Position numbers and translations under genes: made by a program. This document shows positions 1 to 12,600 of a stretch of 64,000 nt of DNA, piece by piece (position 1 is the first letter of the stretch; each line of letters starts with the position of its first letter). The notes under the pieces are model-generated. The model made no database searches and was not told where the DNA came from. It was given only the letters and a program-made list of their open reading frames with translations. The stretch comes from Ariolimax columbianus. Its lineage: Eukaryota; Mollusca; Gastropoda; Stylommatophora; Arionidae. The stretch covers positions 21,499,955 through 21,563,954 of the forward strand of contig JAVGWX010000011.1 in the NCBI GenBank assembly GCA_036924085.1, read 5' to 3'.

Positions 1-650
1 CAAGCAGGAAAGTCCTTGAGCAGTGATAACCTGGATAAAACTCTGATTGGTAGCCAAGTAGCCAAGCGGAACGCCGAACTCCATCATGGACTGATCTCCC
101 ACAGTTCAAGCCAGGCATGATATGCAGCGAAATGCAGTATAACAAACAGGATAACCAATTGAAAGCACATCAATTCCACAGAATAAAGTCCCTGGTACCA
201 ACTGGTGAAGGAGTTGTGGTGAATTATAATTTGAACAGGAACCACCAAACATCAGAAAACTCAACACAAACACTGGATTGAGTCGAGAGCGTATCCATTA
301 AGGCGCAGCCATCTTACTTTCTCCTATGCTATATGCTCCACAATTAAAATGATACAAAATGATACAATGACAATGATAAAATGATACAAAGCACTCAAAC
401 TGTACCTTTTTGAACTGGTGTGAGAGCTCTTCATAAAAGTACATCAGTTTTCTATTAGAAAAAAAAGGTTTGGAAATTCTGACAGGCATTACAGTCTATC
501 ATTGTACAACATTTCCTTCTAGCAACTTTCAACAATATCTCCAACAATCATCGTCATTCCGTCCTTACTAACTTAGAGAAAAGAGCTTTGCCAAAGAGAA
601 AAATAGACTACCCTATCAGCTGAGCAGTGATGTTGACATGTTGTTGTTTG
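1..650. other. No gene recognised
   Basis: The stretch holds only short frames. It would lie in SMCR8 intron 4 or beyond. I looked for the next SMCR8 exon here on the minus strand and did not find it. Confidence 0.5.
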
Positions 651-656
651 CATTGT

Positions 657-990
657 TTGCGAATGCCCACAGTGAGTAGGTTACTCTTTTGTGCGCCCTG
701 AAAAGGGCATAAGTGGCGGGTTGCAGGAGCTTTCCTCACGTCCCGAGCATGCTGATGAAGGTAGGCCAGGGTCCTTCAGGCAGTTGTGCTATGCTTGGCT
801 TCATCTGTGTGTCGCTCACTACTACGGGGATCATGTCGATACCTCACCTTGTTAGCCAGGCTGCCATAAAAACAGTTCATTTCCGAGAAGGGCTACGAGG
901 AAGCCAAGGTGAGGGTCTTGTCCAGTATGTTTTGCCTAAACCTGGATAACATATCTGATCAGTATATTTTGCCTGACCAGTCTTCCTTCC
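657..990 (+). repeat. Repeat D copy 1
   Basis: The first of about ten copies of a non-coding interspersed repeat of about 330 bases. Landmarks: GAATGCCCACA..GAGTAGGTT, then GTGCTATGCTTGGCTTCATC, then TTTGCCTGACCAG at the end. Confidence 0.85.
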
Positions 991-1083
991 TGTGATGTTG
1001 ACATAGTTGCCATCTTCTTCTTATTTTTCGATCAACTGATGCTATGCTTCTAGTTCGGTGAGGTTCACAACGAAGACTGCGTT

Positions 1084-1460
1084 TCAGGTTTTCGTCGGCC
1101 ACCCACAGCTTTTCGAGCATGGTCGCTCCCCCAGGCCAGACTGTATCTCTTTAATCTGTATAAGTAGGTCAGTCCTGCAGGATATGTTCCGGTGCTTGCT
1201 TGGGTGCTCCGCATTCGCACATAGCGGTGTCTCTGAGACCCATTCTGTAGAGGTGGGCCTTGTCAAGTTTGTCCATGCTGTCCTTTTATGGCTTGTATTC
1301 TGTGTGCTGTTCTTTTTGTTCCATCCACATGGATCATTTGATGAGTGTCTTTGCTTCGTTATACCTCTGTGGATGGCGAGTCTGCGTGCCGTTGTTACCA
1401 TCAACAATGAGACTTCACCTACGATTTTATTTATCTGAGCATCAAACAAAATTTCGATGC
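1084..1460 (-). mobile_element. LINE ORF2 C-terminal fragment
   Basis: The minus-strand frame contains RPTSTEWVSETPLCANAEHP and CSKSCGWPTKT. It matches the fragment on the plus strand at 38015-38370. It is a zinc-knuckle tail of an RNase H-type LINE, decayed. Confidence 0.55.
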
Positions 1461-1544
1461 TTGAGCCATCCGGTCATCATTCAAAGCGGCGGCCTGACAG
1501 CCACTACTATGAATGCCCTACATTGAGCCTGGACCTAGCAGAAG

Positions 1545-2080
1545 CTTTTACTGAAAACCAAGCTTCGGATTTATATAATCTGTGTCATCTTTCCATCCTG
1601 CTGCGTGGTTCTAAAACTTCCACTATCCTGGAGAGTGATCAGAAGTATATTGAAGCCTTCTATATGTGGATTCTTGCAATCCACTGGTATGACCGGGTCA
1701 CAAATGACAAAGTTAGTCAACGAATAGGCCTCGAAAGCACCTTCATCATGCTAAACCGTCGTTGTCTGTCCCTATTTGGACAAATGGCACCCGCCTTGCC
1801 GTGGACGTTCCTACCAATTAATTTTTAAAGCAGGCCATGAACATCAAGGATGGAAAATGATCTTCTCAATCATGATCCCACCCCCATAACCACCCATGCA
1901 ACATCTGGCTGTCAAATTGGAAAGACATCATTCTCACTGCATGCAGCCTGGGACAGCTATTCACACGATCATGGACAGGTGGCATGACGGAACCTTGTCA
2001 TATAAGCAGACTACCTACCTATCAGCTGTCTTCCTTTTAGCACGGTTCCAACCCGTCATTCGGCCTCCAAAGATTATCTG
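1545..2080 (+). mobile_element. RTE-like LINE 3' fragment
   Basis: The frame reads LESDQKYIEAFYMWILAIHW, then YDRVTNDKVSQRIGLES and LNRRCLSLFGQMA, followed by a frameshifted tail (AAWDSYSHDHGQVA). This is the classic C-terminal ORF2 block, with the cysteines and arginines partly lost. Confidence 0.72.
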
Positions 2081-2109
2081 ATGTTATTCTTCCACTGAAC
2101 ACTGAATTA

Positions 2110-2470
2110 TCATGGAAGTCTAGATGTTTGGTTTTTTGCTTTCTGTATCTGTTGTGCTTGTAGATATTTTCCAATTCTGCAGACGTGACTCAACAATTGT
2201 GACTCAAACTTACTTACTTTCCGTGGCCGGCAACCCCACAAAGAATTGGACCAGAAATCAACTGGCTTGGAGGCTTTTTCATTTGCTGCAATGAGATTCA
2301 CTAAAGTATATAGCTCTTGCATTCTCGGGCAGCTATACAGATGTTTGTTGGTCTTGGTTCGCTCTGCAATCGCAGATATGGTCTTCTGCATTCCCCAAAT
2401 TATTTTCTAAGTTCGATCTACACCTGGACCCTCCAGTTTGTAATCTGTTCAAGGTTCTCCACACAGGATA
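2110..2470 (-). mobile_element. LINE 3' fragment, same family as 4258-4935
   Basis: The frame reads CPRMQELYTLVNLIAANEKA, then FWSNSLWGCRPRK. This is the C-terminal tail seen at 4865-4960 (LMVVNKRALMVASFWAKAV, then GCRTHK). Confidence 0.6.
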
Positions 2471-2477
2471 TGGCATA

Positions 2478-3470
2478 TTATGCTCTGTTGCAAGTTTTTC
2501 TTTGACTTCCATCCATTTCTCTCCATATCTTTGACGCCCTTTTTTCTGTGCTTTTTTGCTCAGGTATCTGGTTTCTGAACTGTACAGTTTGAAGAAAACA
2601 TTTCCTCATCCTGAGACTGTCGACACTGCCATAGAGCTTGTCTTGCAGTTCCACTGGTGATGGCCACATCTGCTCTCTCTGATCCTCGTATGTTGGGCAG
2701 TTCTGCAGCAGATGTTCAGCGGTCATTTTACCAGTACCGCACGGGCATTCGTCTGTACCACCTATCTTCAATTTGTTGAATAGGTGGTACCTCAGTCTAT
2801 TGTGGCCAGTGCGAAGTCTGAAGACAACGACCTGCTCTCTTCGGTTCAACTGGTAATAGGCATCGTTTTTGGTGTAACCAGTATGTTCGGTTTCCCATTT
2901 GGTCATGTATCTGGCTTTGATAAGCCGTTTTGACTCTTCGTACGTCATACTAGTATCTGTTTGTGGTAGTCTTGCACCTTCTTTTGCCAGTCTGTCTGCC
3001 TCCTCGTTGCCTTGGATGTTGCAGTGTGATGGGACCCACTGTACCACTACCCTTTTTGGTGCGGACTGCTGGCACAGTTTGCAGAGTGCTGCTCTTAAGT
3101 CATTAAGCTCAGTGTTTTTCTGGCTTTTTAGCGCTGTGACTACGGCGAGAGCATCTGTAAGCAGGACTATATGGCTTTCATTTTCATTGTGTGTCACCAT
3201 TTCTTCCACTGCCGCCCTCAGTGCCTCTGCCTCCGCTCTGAAATTGCTTGTGTACTTACCAGTAGCGAATGACAGTGTTATTTGTCTGCCATTTGGTAGG
3301 TTCAGGAGTGCTCCTGCCCCTCCGTTCTGTGTAGTGTTTGTTACAGAACCGTCGGTGTATGCATGGGTCCAGTCCATGCTTGGGTAGCTTTTCGATATGA
3401 AGCTTAGTTCTGGTGATTCGATGTTAGCGATTGCATAAACATTTCCCATTGATGTTGGCTAAATAGTCGT
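2478..3470 (-). mobile_element. RNase H-bearing LINE, 3' part with intact RNase H ORF (323 residues)
   Basis: The open frame 3449-2478 encodes a complete RNase H1 fold with its acidic residues in place: the Asp in AYTDGSVTNT, the Glu in FRAEAEAL, the Asp in LLTDALAV, and the Asp in SHCNIQGNEEADRLA. It is followed by a C-terminal zinc-knuckle-like block (CPCGTGKMTAEHLLQNCP). This is the usual end of ORF2 in Jockey/R1/I-like LINEs. The RT and endonuclease are missing. It lies in SMCR8 intron 4 and ends towards 2478. Confidence 0.85.
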
Positions 3471-3607
3471 TGTAGCTCAAACTGTTTCACTTGGTTGTGG
3501 AGTTGTAGATCTTATCATCACATTGCAAACTCTGTCTCTTTGTGTTACCTGCTAATAACAGTGATTTATTTATAATTATTCAGATTGAATCTAGAAATCA
3601 AACTTAC

Positions 3608-3690
3608 CTCTGATCTGTTGTGATGTAGGCAATACAATATGGCCGAACAAACCCCCTCGCTGTGTTATCATACAACACCAAATGGTGAAC
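3608..3690 (-). CDS. SMCR8: SMCR8 exon 4
   Basis: This 83-base exon follows TTGCATTCAG and encodes VHHLVLYDNTARGFVRPY, then CIAYITTDQ, ending two bases into a codon before GTAAGT. The match to the human segment VHHLTLYD..ARGFVRPFCMAYI is the strongest of the four exons. A LINE RNase H fragment begins about 150 bases into the following intron. Confidence 0.9.
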
Positions 3691-6600
3691 CTGAATGCAA
3701 TTATAATAATGAAGTGAAAATTATGGGAAAGTCATAGAAAAGACATAAATATTCATTCATTACTGTCTCCTACCAAAAACAACATGCAAACACACGAAAT
3801 AGGAATAATGATTGCAAAGACTGTTCTAAATGTGATGGGAAAAATTGTAAATGTTTTTCTTTTTACAAATATATAAAGTGAAGGACAGTAATTAGTGGTT
3901 GTTTTTGTTTGTGAATGCCCATAATGGGCAGGTTACTCTTTTGTGCGCCCTGAAACGGACGTTAAGTGGTGGGTTACAGTAGCTTTCCTCACATCCTGAG
4001 CATGCTGATGAAGGTAGACTGGAGTCCTCCAGGCGGCTCTGCTATGCTTGACTTCATCTGTGTGTCACTCACTACTACTGGGATCATGTTGATCCCTCAC
4101 CTCGTTAGCCAGGCAGCCATGAAAACAGCCTGTTTCCAGGAAGAGCTACTAGGAAGCTGAGGTGAGAGTCTTGGCTAGTATGTTTTGTCTGACTAACATG
4201 TCTTAGTATATTTTGCCTGACCAGACATTAGTCTTCCTCCCCACAGTAATTAGTTAGTTAACTACTTGAACACATCGATAAACCCAAGTATTTAGGTGTT
4301 GTAATGGACTGGTGTACAAGACACACTGATTGGCAGTAAAACAAAAAGTCAGTGCAAGAAAATAATATAATTTGCAAACTGACAAACACTGCATGGGGAG
4401 CATTCCCATTGGTGCTCCACACATCAGCCTTCCACAAATGAGACATTCCAAATTGTAATAGGATGCCTTAAACTGACACCAATGGAAAAGGTCTATGCAA
4501 TCGCTGGTATCGCACCTCCGAATGTTAGAAGACATGTTACATCTGAAGTTCAGAGACAAGAGCAGTCTTGTGAACAGAGACACCCTCTTTTTGGATATCC
4601 TTCAGAAAGAATACGACTGAAATCGAGGAAAATTTTCATACGGACTGTACATCCCTCAGAACAGAACACAGAGAGAAACCGCATAGAAAAGTGGTACCAA
4701 AAGAACGGAGATGGTTGGATGGAGATTAAAGAAGAACTTGCACCAGGACATGGTTTGCCATATACTACGTGGAGATCTCTGAACAGGGGATATGCAGACA
4801 ATGAATATTGCGAATGTGGGGCTGTCCAGGACCCGGAACACCTGATTTTATGTCCTAGGATGCAGTGGAGGACCTGATGGTGGTAAATAAAAGAGCACTG
4901 ATGGTGGCTAGCTTTTGGGCGAAGGCTGTATGAGGTTGCCGGACACATAAAGTAGGTAAGTTGGTTAACTAGTTAGTTGCCCATCACAAGCAATGATGGC
5001 GACATCTTCAGGTGGTTTTGTCTTGATGATGTAACTTGCGCTACATTTGGATTATAGTGATGAAGAAACTACGTTGGTTATCAACCTTACTCTTTGGTCC
5101 CGAGCTACTTTAGACCAGTGGCAAGACATAAGTCAAGACGACTGGAGGTAACTCAGGATGCAGGCACTCTGGTCCCATCTCCCTTGAGACCAGGAGTTGC
5201 TTGAAACGTGCGGGATTCGATCACTCACTGTTTCTGTTCATCGCTTTGAGAGGCAAGTGCCCTACCTCTCAATAACATCACTCACACTGTGTGAGCGATG
5301 AGAAATGGACATGTTGCTAATCAGGCAGGGCCCAATCTTTCCAAAGTGATGTGTTTGTCCATTATTGGCCTATGTACATTTCCCAGACAAATCTGGCAAA
5401 GATGGCGCTGTAACTGGCTGCGAGTCTACATTTCTCTACTGTTTTGGATCATTATGGATGCCGTCAGACCACGGATTTGCCTGGAATTCACACTAGTCGA
5501 CGACTTACACTTGTGTTCACGGATACGTGGAATTGTTTTCCGTCTGGACTTGTTATTTCGTTCTTTTTTTGTGATTTCTTCCATCCGTTTATCCTGGTCT
5601 GGACGCCGGCTGAATGGCGCTACGCTTAAACTAGTTATATCTGTGTCGTATCTCACGGGTTAGTTCTGCCGGTTCACCTTCACGAATTTGGTGTGTGGGA
5701 ATTTTAGATGCTACTATGATGAGCTGAATACAACTGGGGAGAGATGCCAGACTCACTCACACACTGAGTGTTGTCCATACGACCTCTTGTGGTTATCGAA
5801 AAGGCACGACAAACTGCATTAGATGCCTACCCACCTTTCTACCCTGCGGGTTACATGTTTACGGAAAAGCTTCGGTGGTAACCCTGAGGCAAAATCTGCA
5901 TCCTATGCTATCTCCAGTCGTCTCGATGAATGTCTTGCCACTGGCAAAAGGTAGCTTGGGCTCTGTGAGTGAGGTTGACAAAAGGCGCAGTTTCTTCCTC
6001 ACTTTAATCCAAATATCCGCGCAAGTCACCCATTTCAGCGGACACAGCAAGAGATACGACTGTCCACACGGCTGAACAAAGAGAGTGGTCTTCATCACTT
6101 GTGATGGACAAAACTATCAACATTCCCCAGTCATACAAAAACCGGCTCTGTCAGTAAACAGGACGCCAATCTCATGGAAGTTCAGCCATGTGTACTGGAC
6201 CGTGGAAATATGACACAGGGTAATCAAAATACTATTTTTAAAAGCAGATGACGATGCCAGGATAAGCGATTTGATAAACACCATAAAATAAATGAACTAA
6301 CTAATTCAAATGAAAAACCACAACAAGTTTCCATGGACAGAACTGTTAGTCGCCAACTAGTATGAATTCCAGTCAAATCTGTGGCCTGGCCGCATCCATA
6401 ATGGACTAAAACACAAGAATAAGACTAGATCGTGGCTGATTAGGCGCATTCTTGGTGTGACTCATCTCTCAAAAGATGAAGTACAGTAATAGACTTTAGG
6501 TTTCATGCAAGAGAATTTAATTGACTTACCATAGTCGCTCCTCTTCTACCATTGAGTAGTGAGGTCCTCTTTTTTTTTTACTTGTGTAAAAGTGTTACTT

Positions 6601-9600
6601 CAGTTTCTACAGTTGATCCACGCCAGCACCTAGAAGTTTCAGGCCTCTACAACGCCATTCACTCATGCCTTAGATAGCTTTTCTGTGCCTTCCAAAGTCA
6701 GGATTAAGAGTCTGACAGGATGAAGGCCCTCATTAAAGAAGTCTCATATAGCCATCTCAGAGTTTAGGTCATTGCATTCATTGTCATTCTCATACTAGAT
6801 GTTGTTGTCCTGTATACCCCACTCCACTCAGCAACAACCTGACCTTTTACTGTAGCAGAGAAGCCTTAACCTGATTTCCCACTGCATAACCCGAATACCT
6901 CATTTCATACGATGAAATCACTCTCCTGAGTGTTATCATTTATCAGCTGGTTAATCTTGAATTATGTATTTCTGTTGCACCACTTTCTGCAATCCCTACC
7001 TAGGGCTATTATGACTCTGCAGAAATCTGTCATTCTATCACTAATATGGCCGATTTCTTCTTAATTGACTACCATCTCAACTGTGGTCACCTATTCAATT
7101 GTTCTCTCTGCCTGTGCTTTCTTTGACATCCCTCTCTTGATTTTCAATTTACTGTCCTGGTCACATGCTGAGGTTCAGAGCAATGAAAGAGCTGACATCC
7201 TGGCTTCACAAGCACCCATTATAGGTACACTAGAAATAGAAAAACTCCAGAGATCCTCAACAATAGTGCTCCAACTGCTACCCTCCCACTGCTGAATCAC
7301 AGGAAACGAGAGAACTGACTCTCTAGCAAATAATGACAGTAAAGAAGCACATGTTTATCATCAAGTACCATACAGAGATGTCAAGAACATCATCAGAAAT
7401 CAGAATATACACCAATTGAGAGAAGACATGAAAATAAGCGGTAGACCAGATCCAATTCACCAACTCAAAAAAAATCAACAAACTATCTTATTTCGCCTGA
7501 GAACTGGTCACTGCAGACTATTAGAACATCTATACTGACAAAATATCTCACACACAGATGAATGCTCATGTCAAACAGGGCGCCAGAATCCTGAACACAT
7601 TCTACAGAAATGCCCACTCTATAGGAAAATGAGATACCAGACCTGGTCAGATGGTGCGGAGCTGATACAAAATCCGTGGGGCAGCTGTTCCAACCTGGTG
7701 ACGATCACAGACTTCATCATGGCGACTGACCCGCAGATATAGCATAGCATGACCAAAGATCCTGAACACAAAGTAGAAGGCACACTAGATATGGATAGAT
7801 GTGACATGATGAAGTCTATTAATGACCAGCTCTTGGATGACGAAACCACAATAGGTGAATCAGCAAGTCACAGACTGTAGAGCTTGAAATCAAATTAGTT
7901 TCGAGTAGGGCACATAATAGGATAGAATAGGAGTGTGTACAACCAACGAGCTTTAGGAACCATCAGTATCAACACATTTTGCCTCTAACCTTTTGCTGAG
8001 AGAGACTGAACATCTATGGGTACATCCAAATTGCATTGATGATTCTTAGAAACAGAGCAACCCTGGATAGGGTGGCCTTCCCCAGGCCAAGTCTTTCTTA
8101 GTCTTCTCTTACACTTCTTTGTTTTCTTTTAAAGTACTAACAACTCATAGGCAAGAAAATGTAATTAGATATATTAAAATAAAGGTGAGAAACAAATGTT
8201 GATACTGTGCAAGAACATCGTTTTGAAAGAAGGGATTGGGGAAAACCTTGTATCAATGAGAAAGATTTTTTGTTTTTGTTTGCCTTATTTCTCTAATCCC
8301 CACAGCGGTGTGCGTTGTACTGTGGTTTTTATTTTGTGCATGTCGGCCCAGTGCATCCGGCTTCAGCATGCATTTTATGTAAGGGTCTGCTTCCTCCTGT
8401 ATTTTCTAAGAGTTTGCTTCCCCGGGGTAACGGCCAGTGCTGTGATGGGGATCGAACCCAGCACCTTTGGTTTGTGAGCCATGTCACTTAACCACTAACC
8501 CACACCGACCCGCTATGGAAAATATTGAGTGCAAGACAAGATGAGAAAGATGGAGATGACAGATCTGTGACGGCATGATACAATGATTGGGAATGGAAAA
8601 ATAGAGTGAGTGTGTATGTATGTATATATATTTGTCATCCATTCCCAAAATGGATCACATGCCAATTATTCAAGAGGAAAGAATATATGACATAGAAGTA
8701 CACCCTAATTAGGCATATTATGAAATGCACAATTGTGGATTGTGCATGGGACTGGCAACCCCATCATGTACTGATCCGCTTGTGATCTACCATGGTCGAG
8801 TCCATTTGCGTTTCTACTTTTGATGAATCTCCATGCGGTCTCCAGCTAAGTAAGTACCTTCTCATACTCATGTATATGTTCTTTTCACTATTTTGTGTAC
8901 TCATCTCTTCCTCTTTGATTTGTTAGCTCATATGTTTGTTGTTCCTAATCAAGACCTCTAGACCATTACATACATTTAATTTCTGTTTTCATGTTGTCCT
9001 TTTATCTATATATGTGGAAAATATATTTAATTTACTTCTTCCTTTCCGTACCTAGTGGAATCGGTAAATCATTGTCACCAAACAAAGAAACTGCCTGAAA
9101 ATGGCTGAAAGAGGAGACCATCGCTTATTCCTAATGGAAAATCGAACCAGGTATCCCAAATTTAGTTGCTCAGACTCAAGGGTCTCATTAAACAAAAGGC
9201 AAGCTAAAATTATTTTGATCGTTTTATGTAGAGAAATTTCTTCAATTTAGATCTTAGTTGGCAGTTAGGAAAATTTAACACCACGAAATTTATAAAAGTG
9301 GGCGCTAAGTTTAAAAAGATTGAAGAACACTGATGAAGAACAAAATGCTACAGAAATGATCATGTCACTGCAAAAGCACAATCCTTTAACTCATGCTTCC
9401 TTTAAGAAGGCCAACTGACATGCCAGCTTCAACCGAAGAAAACAAAGACAATCATCATGATGATGATGATATAGATAAAATGTAGAGGGGACGGCGTGGG
9501 CTAGTGGTTAAGTGACATGGCTCACAACCGAAGGTGCTGGGTTCGATCCCCATCACAGCACCAACCGTTACCCTGAGGAAGCAAACCTTTAGAAAATGCA

Positions 9601-12600
9601 GGAGGAAGCAGACCCTTACATAAAATGCATGCTGAAGTCGGATGCACTGGGCCAACAGGCGCAAAATAAAAACCACAGTGCAACACACATCGCCTTGGGG
9701 AATAGATAAAATAAGGTAAACGCCAAAAAAAAATATATAATGTAGAAATTAAAGAAAACTTACAAATGCATACACGCCTGTATGTGTGTCAGACATGACT
9801 AACTGAGCATCTTCTGAAAGAGAAAATCCCCTGAAAAATAAACATGAAGGTGATTGTTTATAACCAAGGAACAGCGAATAATTAGTAGCATGGCATTCAG
9901 GGTTTACATTTTGCTGCTGTCTAATGGCGTTGTTTGTCCATTGTTTCCGAAGAGGACCATATTGTCATCTGTCAATCCTAGGGTTGGTTCGGAGGTGACT
10001 GATCAAATCAATCTGAGACCAAAAATGTGTCATGCTGATGGTAGAGAAATACTATCTGACCGCCAGACGGAGGCAACTTATCTCTTTCGTGTGGTACTTC
10101 TCTGTGCGGCTTCCTAGATTCTTATCTGCTTCATATGCGCCATGCCAGCAGAGATTTTACTACGACAGGCAGAGCAATCAGCAGCAATAGTCTTCTAATT
10201 TTCAAGGTGAATGCCGTAGTTCTTCATTAAGGTTTTCAGAGTGTATGTAATATTTGTCCATGTGAGCTCTCTTGCGTGACTCAAGCTCACCATAGAATAT
10301 TTTCTTTGGAAGTCGCTCATCTGACATGCAGACAACATCTAAGCGCACTTTGCACATAGTTGTGTGGATACTTGTCATGCCAGCCCATGAAAGAACATCT
10401 ACATCTGTGGTCCTATCTTGCCATTTTATGTACAGCAGTTTCCTTAAGCAGCCCAGCTGAAAGTATTTGGTATGAGGGTCATCAATCATCAATGCCTGTC
10501 ATTCATTTCTGACATAGGCCATTTACAACCCTCCTCCATCATGAAAGCATCAGGCATGATTGTCAGAGATAATATGTTTGTCTATGTAACTGTTATTGTC
10601 ACACAAATATAGTAGAGTACAGCAATATTAGTGAGAGAATAACATAAAGAGGTGGATAGGAAAAAGCATCAAGTTAAGGGCCCAAAGCTGTTGCATATCT
10701 ATTGTGGCTTCTCTTAGATATGATGGTGGCAAGTGGCCTAATCTGAATCATTTTAGCTCATAAAAAATGTCAGACTTACTGGGTTGAATTCTGAAAATCC
10801 ACAGCTAGGATCCGAACTGAAAAGGCATTCTGGTCAAAGTTTGCTCCACCATCTTTAGGAATTGTCATCTGGAAACAAACCCAGAAACAGAAGTTGAAAG
10901 TTATTCATCAACAATTGATTTGTATCTATAGGTTGCAAAGGGAGCCATGATAGTGCAGTGGTTAGTACACTGTCTTCCCAGCCAAGCAATCTTTGGTCTG
11001 AAGCTGGTGCTGGTTTTTGAATTTTTTTTCTATTGCAAAACGGCTCCTGAGGTCAACCCATCCTAAAAAAATGTGGTACCAGAGTAATCTGGGAAATAAA
11101 ATTGAGCAGTGTAATGCTGACCACATCCCCCCTAGTGTGTCATTGGTCATAGCAAATATAGGGGTTAACATAATATCCTCCATACACCATGTAACGGATA
11201 AATAGCATCTGTACATCACTTTTATTGGTTGCTATGGCCTATAGCTAAGAGACATATCAGTAGATCACTCACCTATCAAGCTCATATACATGCCAGAATA
11301 GTGATCTTCACAGACTGTAAAGCACTACTTGAATCGGTAAAGAACACAACAAATGAGGACATAACACATAAAATCAGAACAGAGCTAAATGCCAGACAAA
11401 AGATCTCAAAGATCACACTTCAGTGGCTCCCCTCTCATTGTGGAATTACGGGAAACGAGAGAGTCGATGCACTATCCAAAGTAGGTGGGATAAATGCCAT
11501 ATAAAGAGACTAAAACCATTCGCAGCCAGTATAAAATAAAATGGGAAAAAGAAATGGGAGATAGTAACAGTCCAGACCCAATCCATCAGCTACAAAGACA
11601 CCAGCAAACTGCAATCTTCCGCATGAGAATGGGCCACAGCAGACTACTGGGCCACCTATAACGGCTCAAAATCTCCCAAACAGATGAATGTCGATGTAGG
11701 ACAGGAATCTAGACCACGAACACGTACTTCAAGAATGTCCAGCCTACGAAGAACTAAGACAAAAACTATAGGGTCACCTCTGAGATCTGGAAAGGACTGT
11801 GGACTTCATCCTGGTGATAGAACTAAAGATTTAGCATGATCAAAAAAACCTGAACACAAAAGAAGAAGAAGAAGAAGAACTCACTTATCAAGAAACGACG
11901 AATGAACAAAAGAGCAAAATGATGAGTATTAGTTTCAAGTATTCCGTAGTCTCGAAGGAAACGGAACAGGCACCTAGTCCTATCAGAGACGGACAGTACG
12001 CTCTGAGGTTCCATGCACAGGTTGTGCACATGAAAGTACCCTTGGCAGCTGAAAATCTAACAGAGTTGGCTGTTAACCACTTTCTGGATAACAATTATAA
12101 AATAGGTCACAAAATGTCTGTCCAATTGTGGCTTACATGAAGGATAAAAGGAGGCAGCCTCTTCATCATGCAAAGACACTATAGGTCTGCAAACTCGTTT
12201 GAAGTATATAAATAAAAATTCTTATACACTCCCATTGCAGAAGAGAAACAACTAAAACGATGTAGGTTGCAACAGCAAAAATAATTAAGTGTGTAATGAA
12301 TGACTTGACTTGACTTTGTTCGTTCTCAATCTCCCGCTACCAAGCCCTAAAAAGGGGTTTGCAAGTAGCAGAATTTAGTCCAGAGAACAAAATGTGCTGT
12401 GTCGTAGTTTACAGCTTGACTGCGATATTTGCACTTTTCGGTCCAACACATCCGACTTCAGCAAGCATTTTTTTTTACCGGGATAGCCTTCCCTCTTCAA
12501 TCCCTTCCCCTTAGCCCAACTTCTCTGTTGTAGTCTGTTATATTGTTTCTGTAGCTCAATGGTCGTGCACACTCCTGCTCCATCCTCTGCTGGACCCACA

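Noticed and set aside
713..949. Frame of 78 codons, with similar frames near 3966 and 14906
   Set aside because: It lies inside repeat D. The same non-coding repeat gives similar chance frames in each copy.
1260..1526. Plus-strand frames near 1.1-1.5 kb
   Set aside because: They are shadows of a minus-strand LINE fragment.
2899..3387. Plus-strand frame of 162 codons
   Set aside because: It is the antisense shadow of the RNase H frame on the minus strand.
6533..6600. Possible SMCR8 exon ending before GTAAGT, reading ..GRRGATM
   Set aside because: No usable acceptor: a poly-A run with an in-frame TAA lies directly upstream. The exon at 9830-9764 fits phase and alignment far better.
9487..9570. 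tRNA gene
   Set aside because: The A and B boxes are present, but the sequence continues into a SINE body with a poly-A end and no tRNA 3' half.
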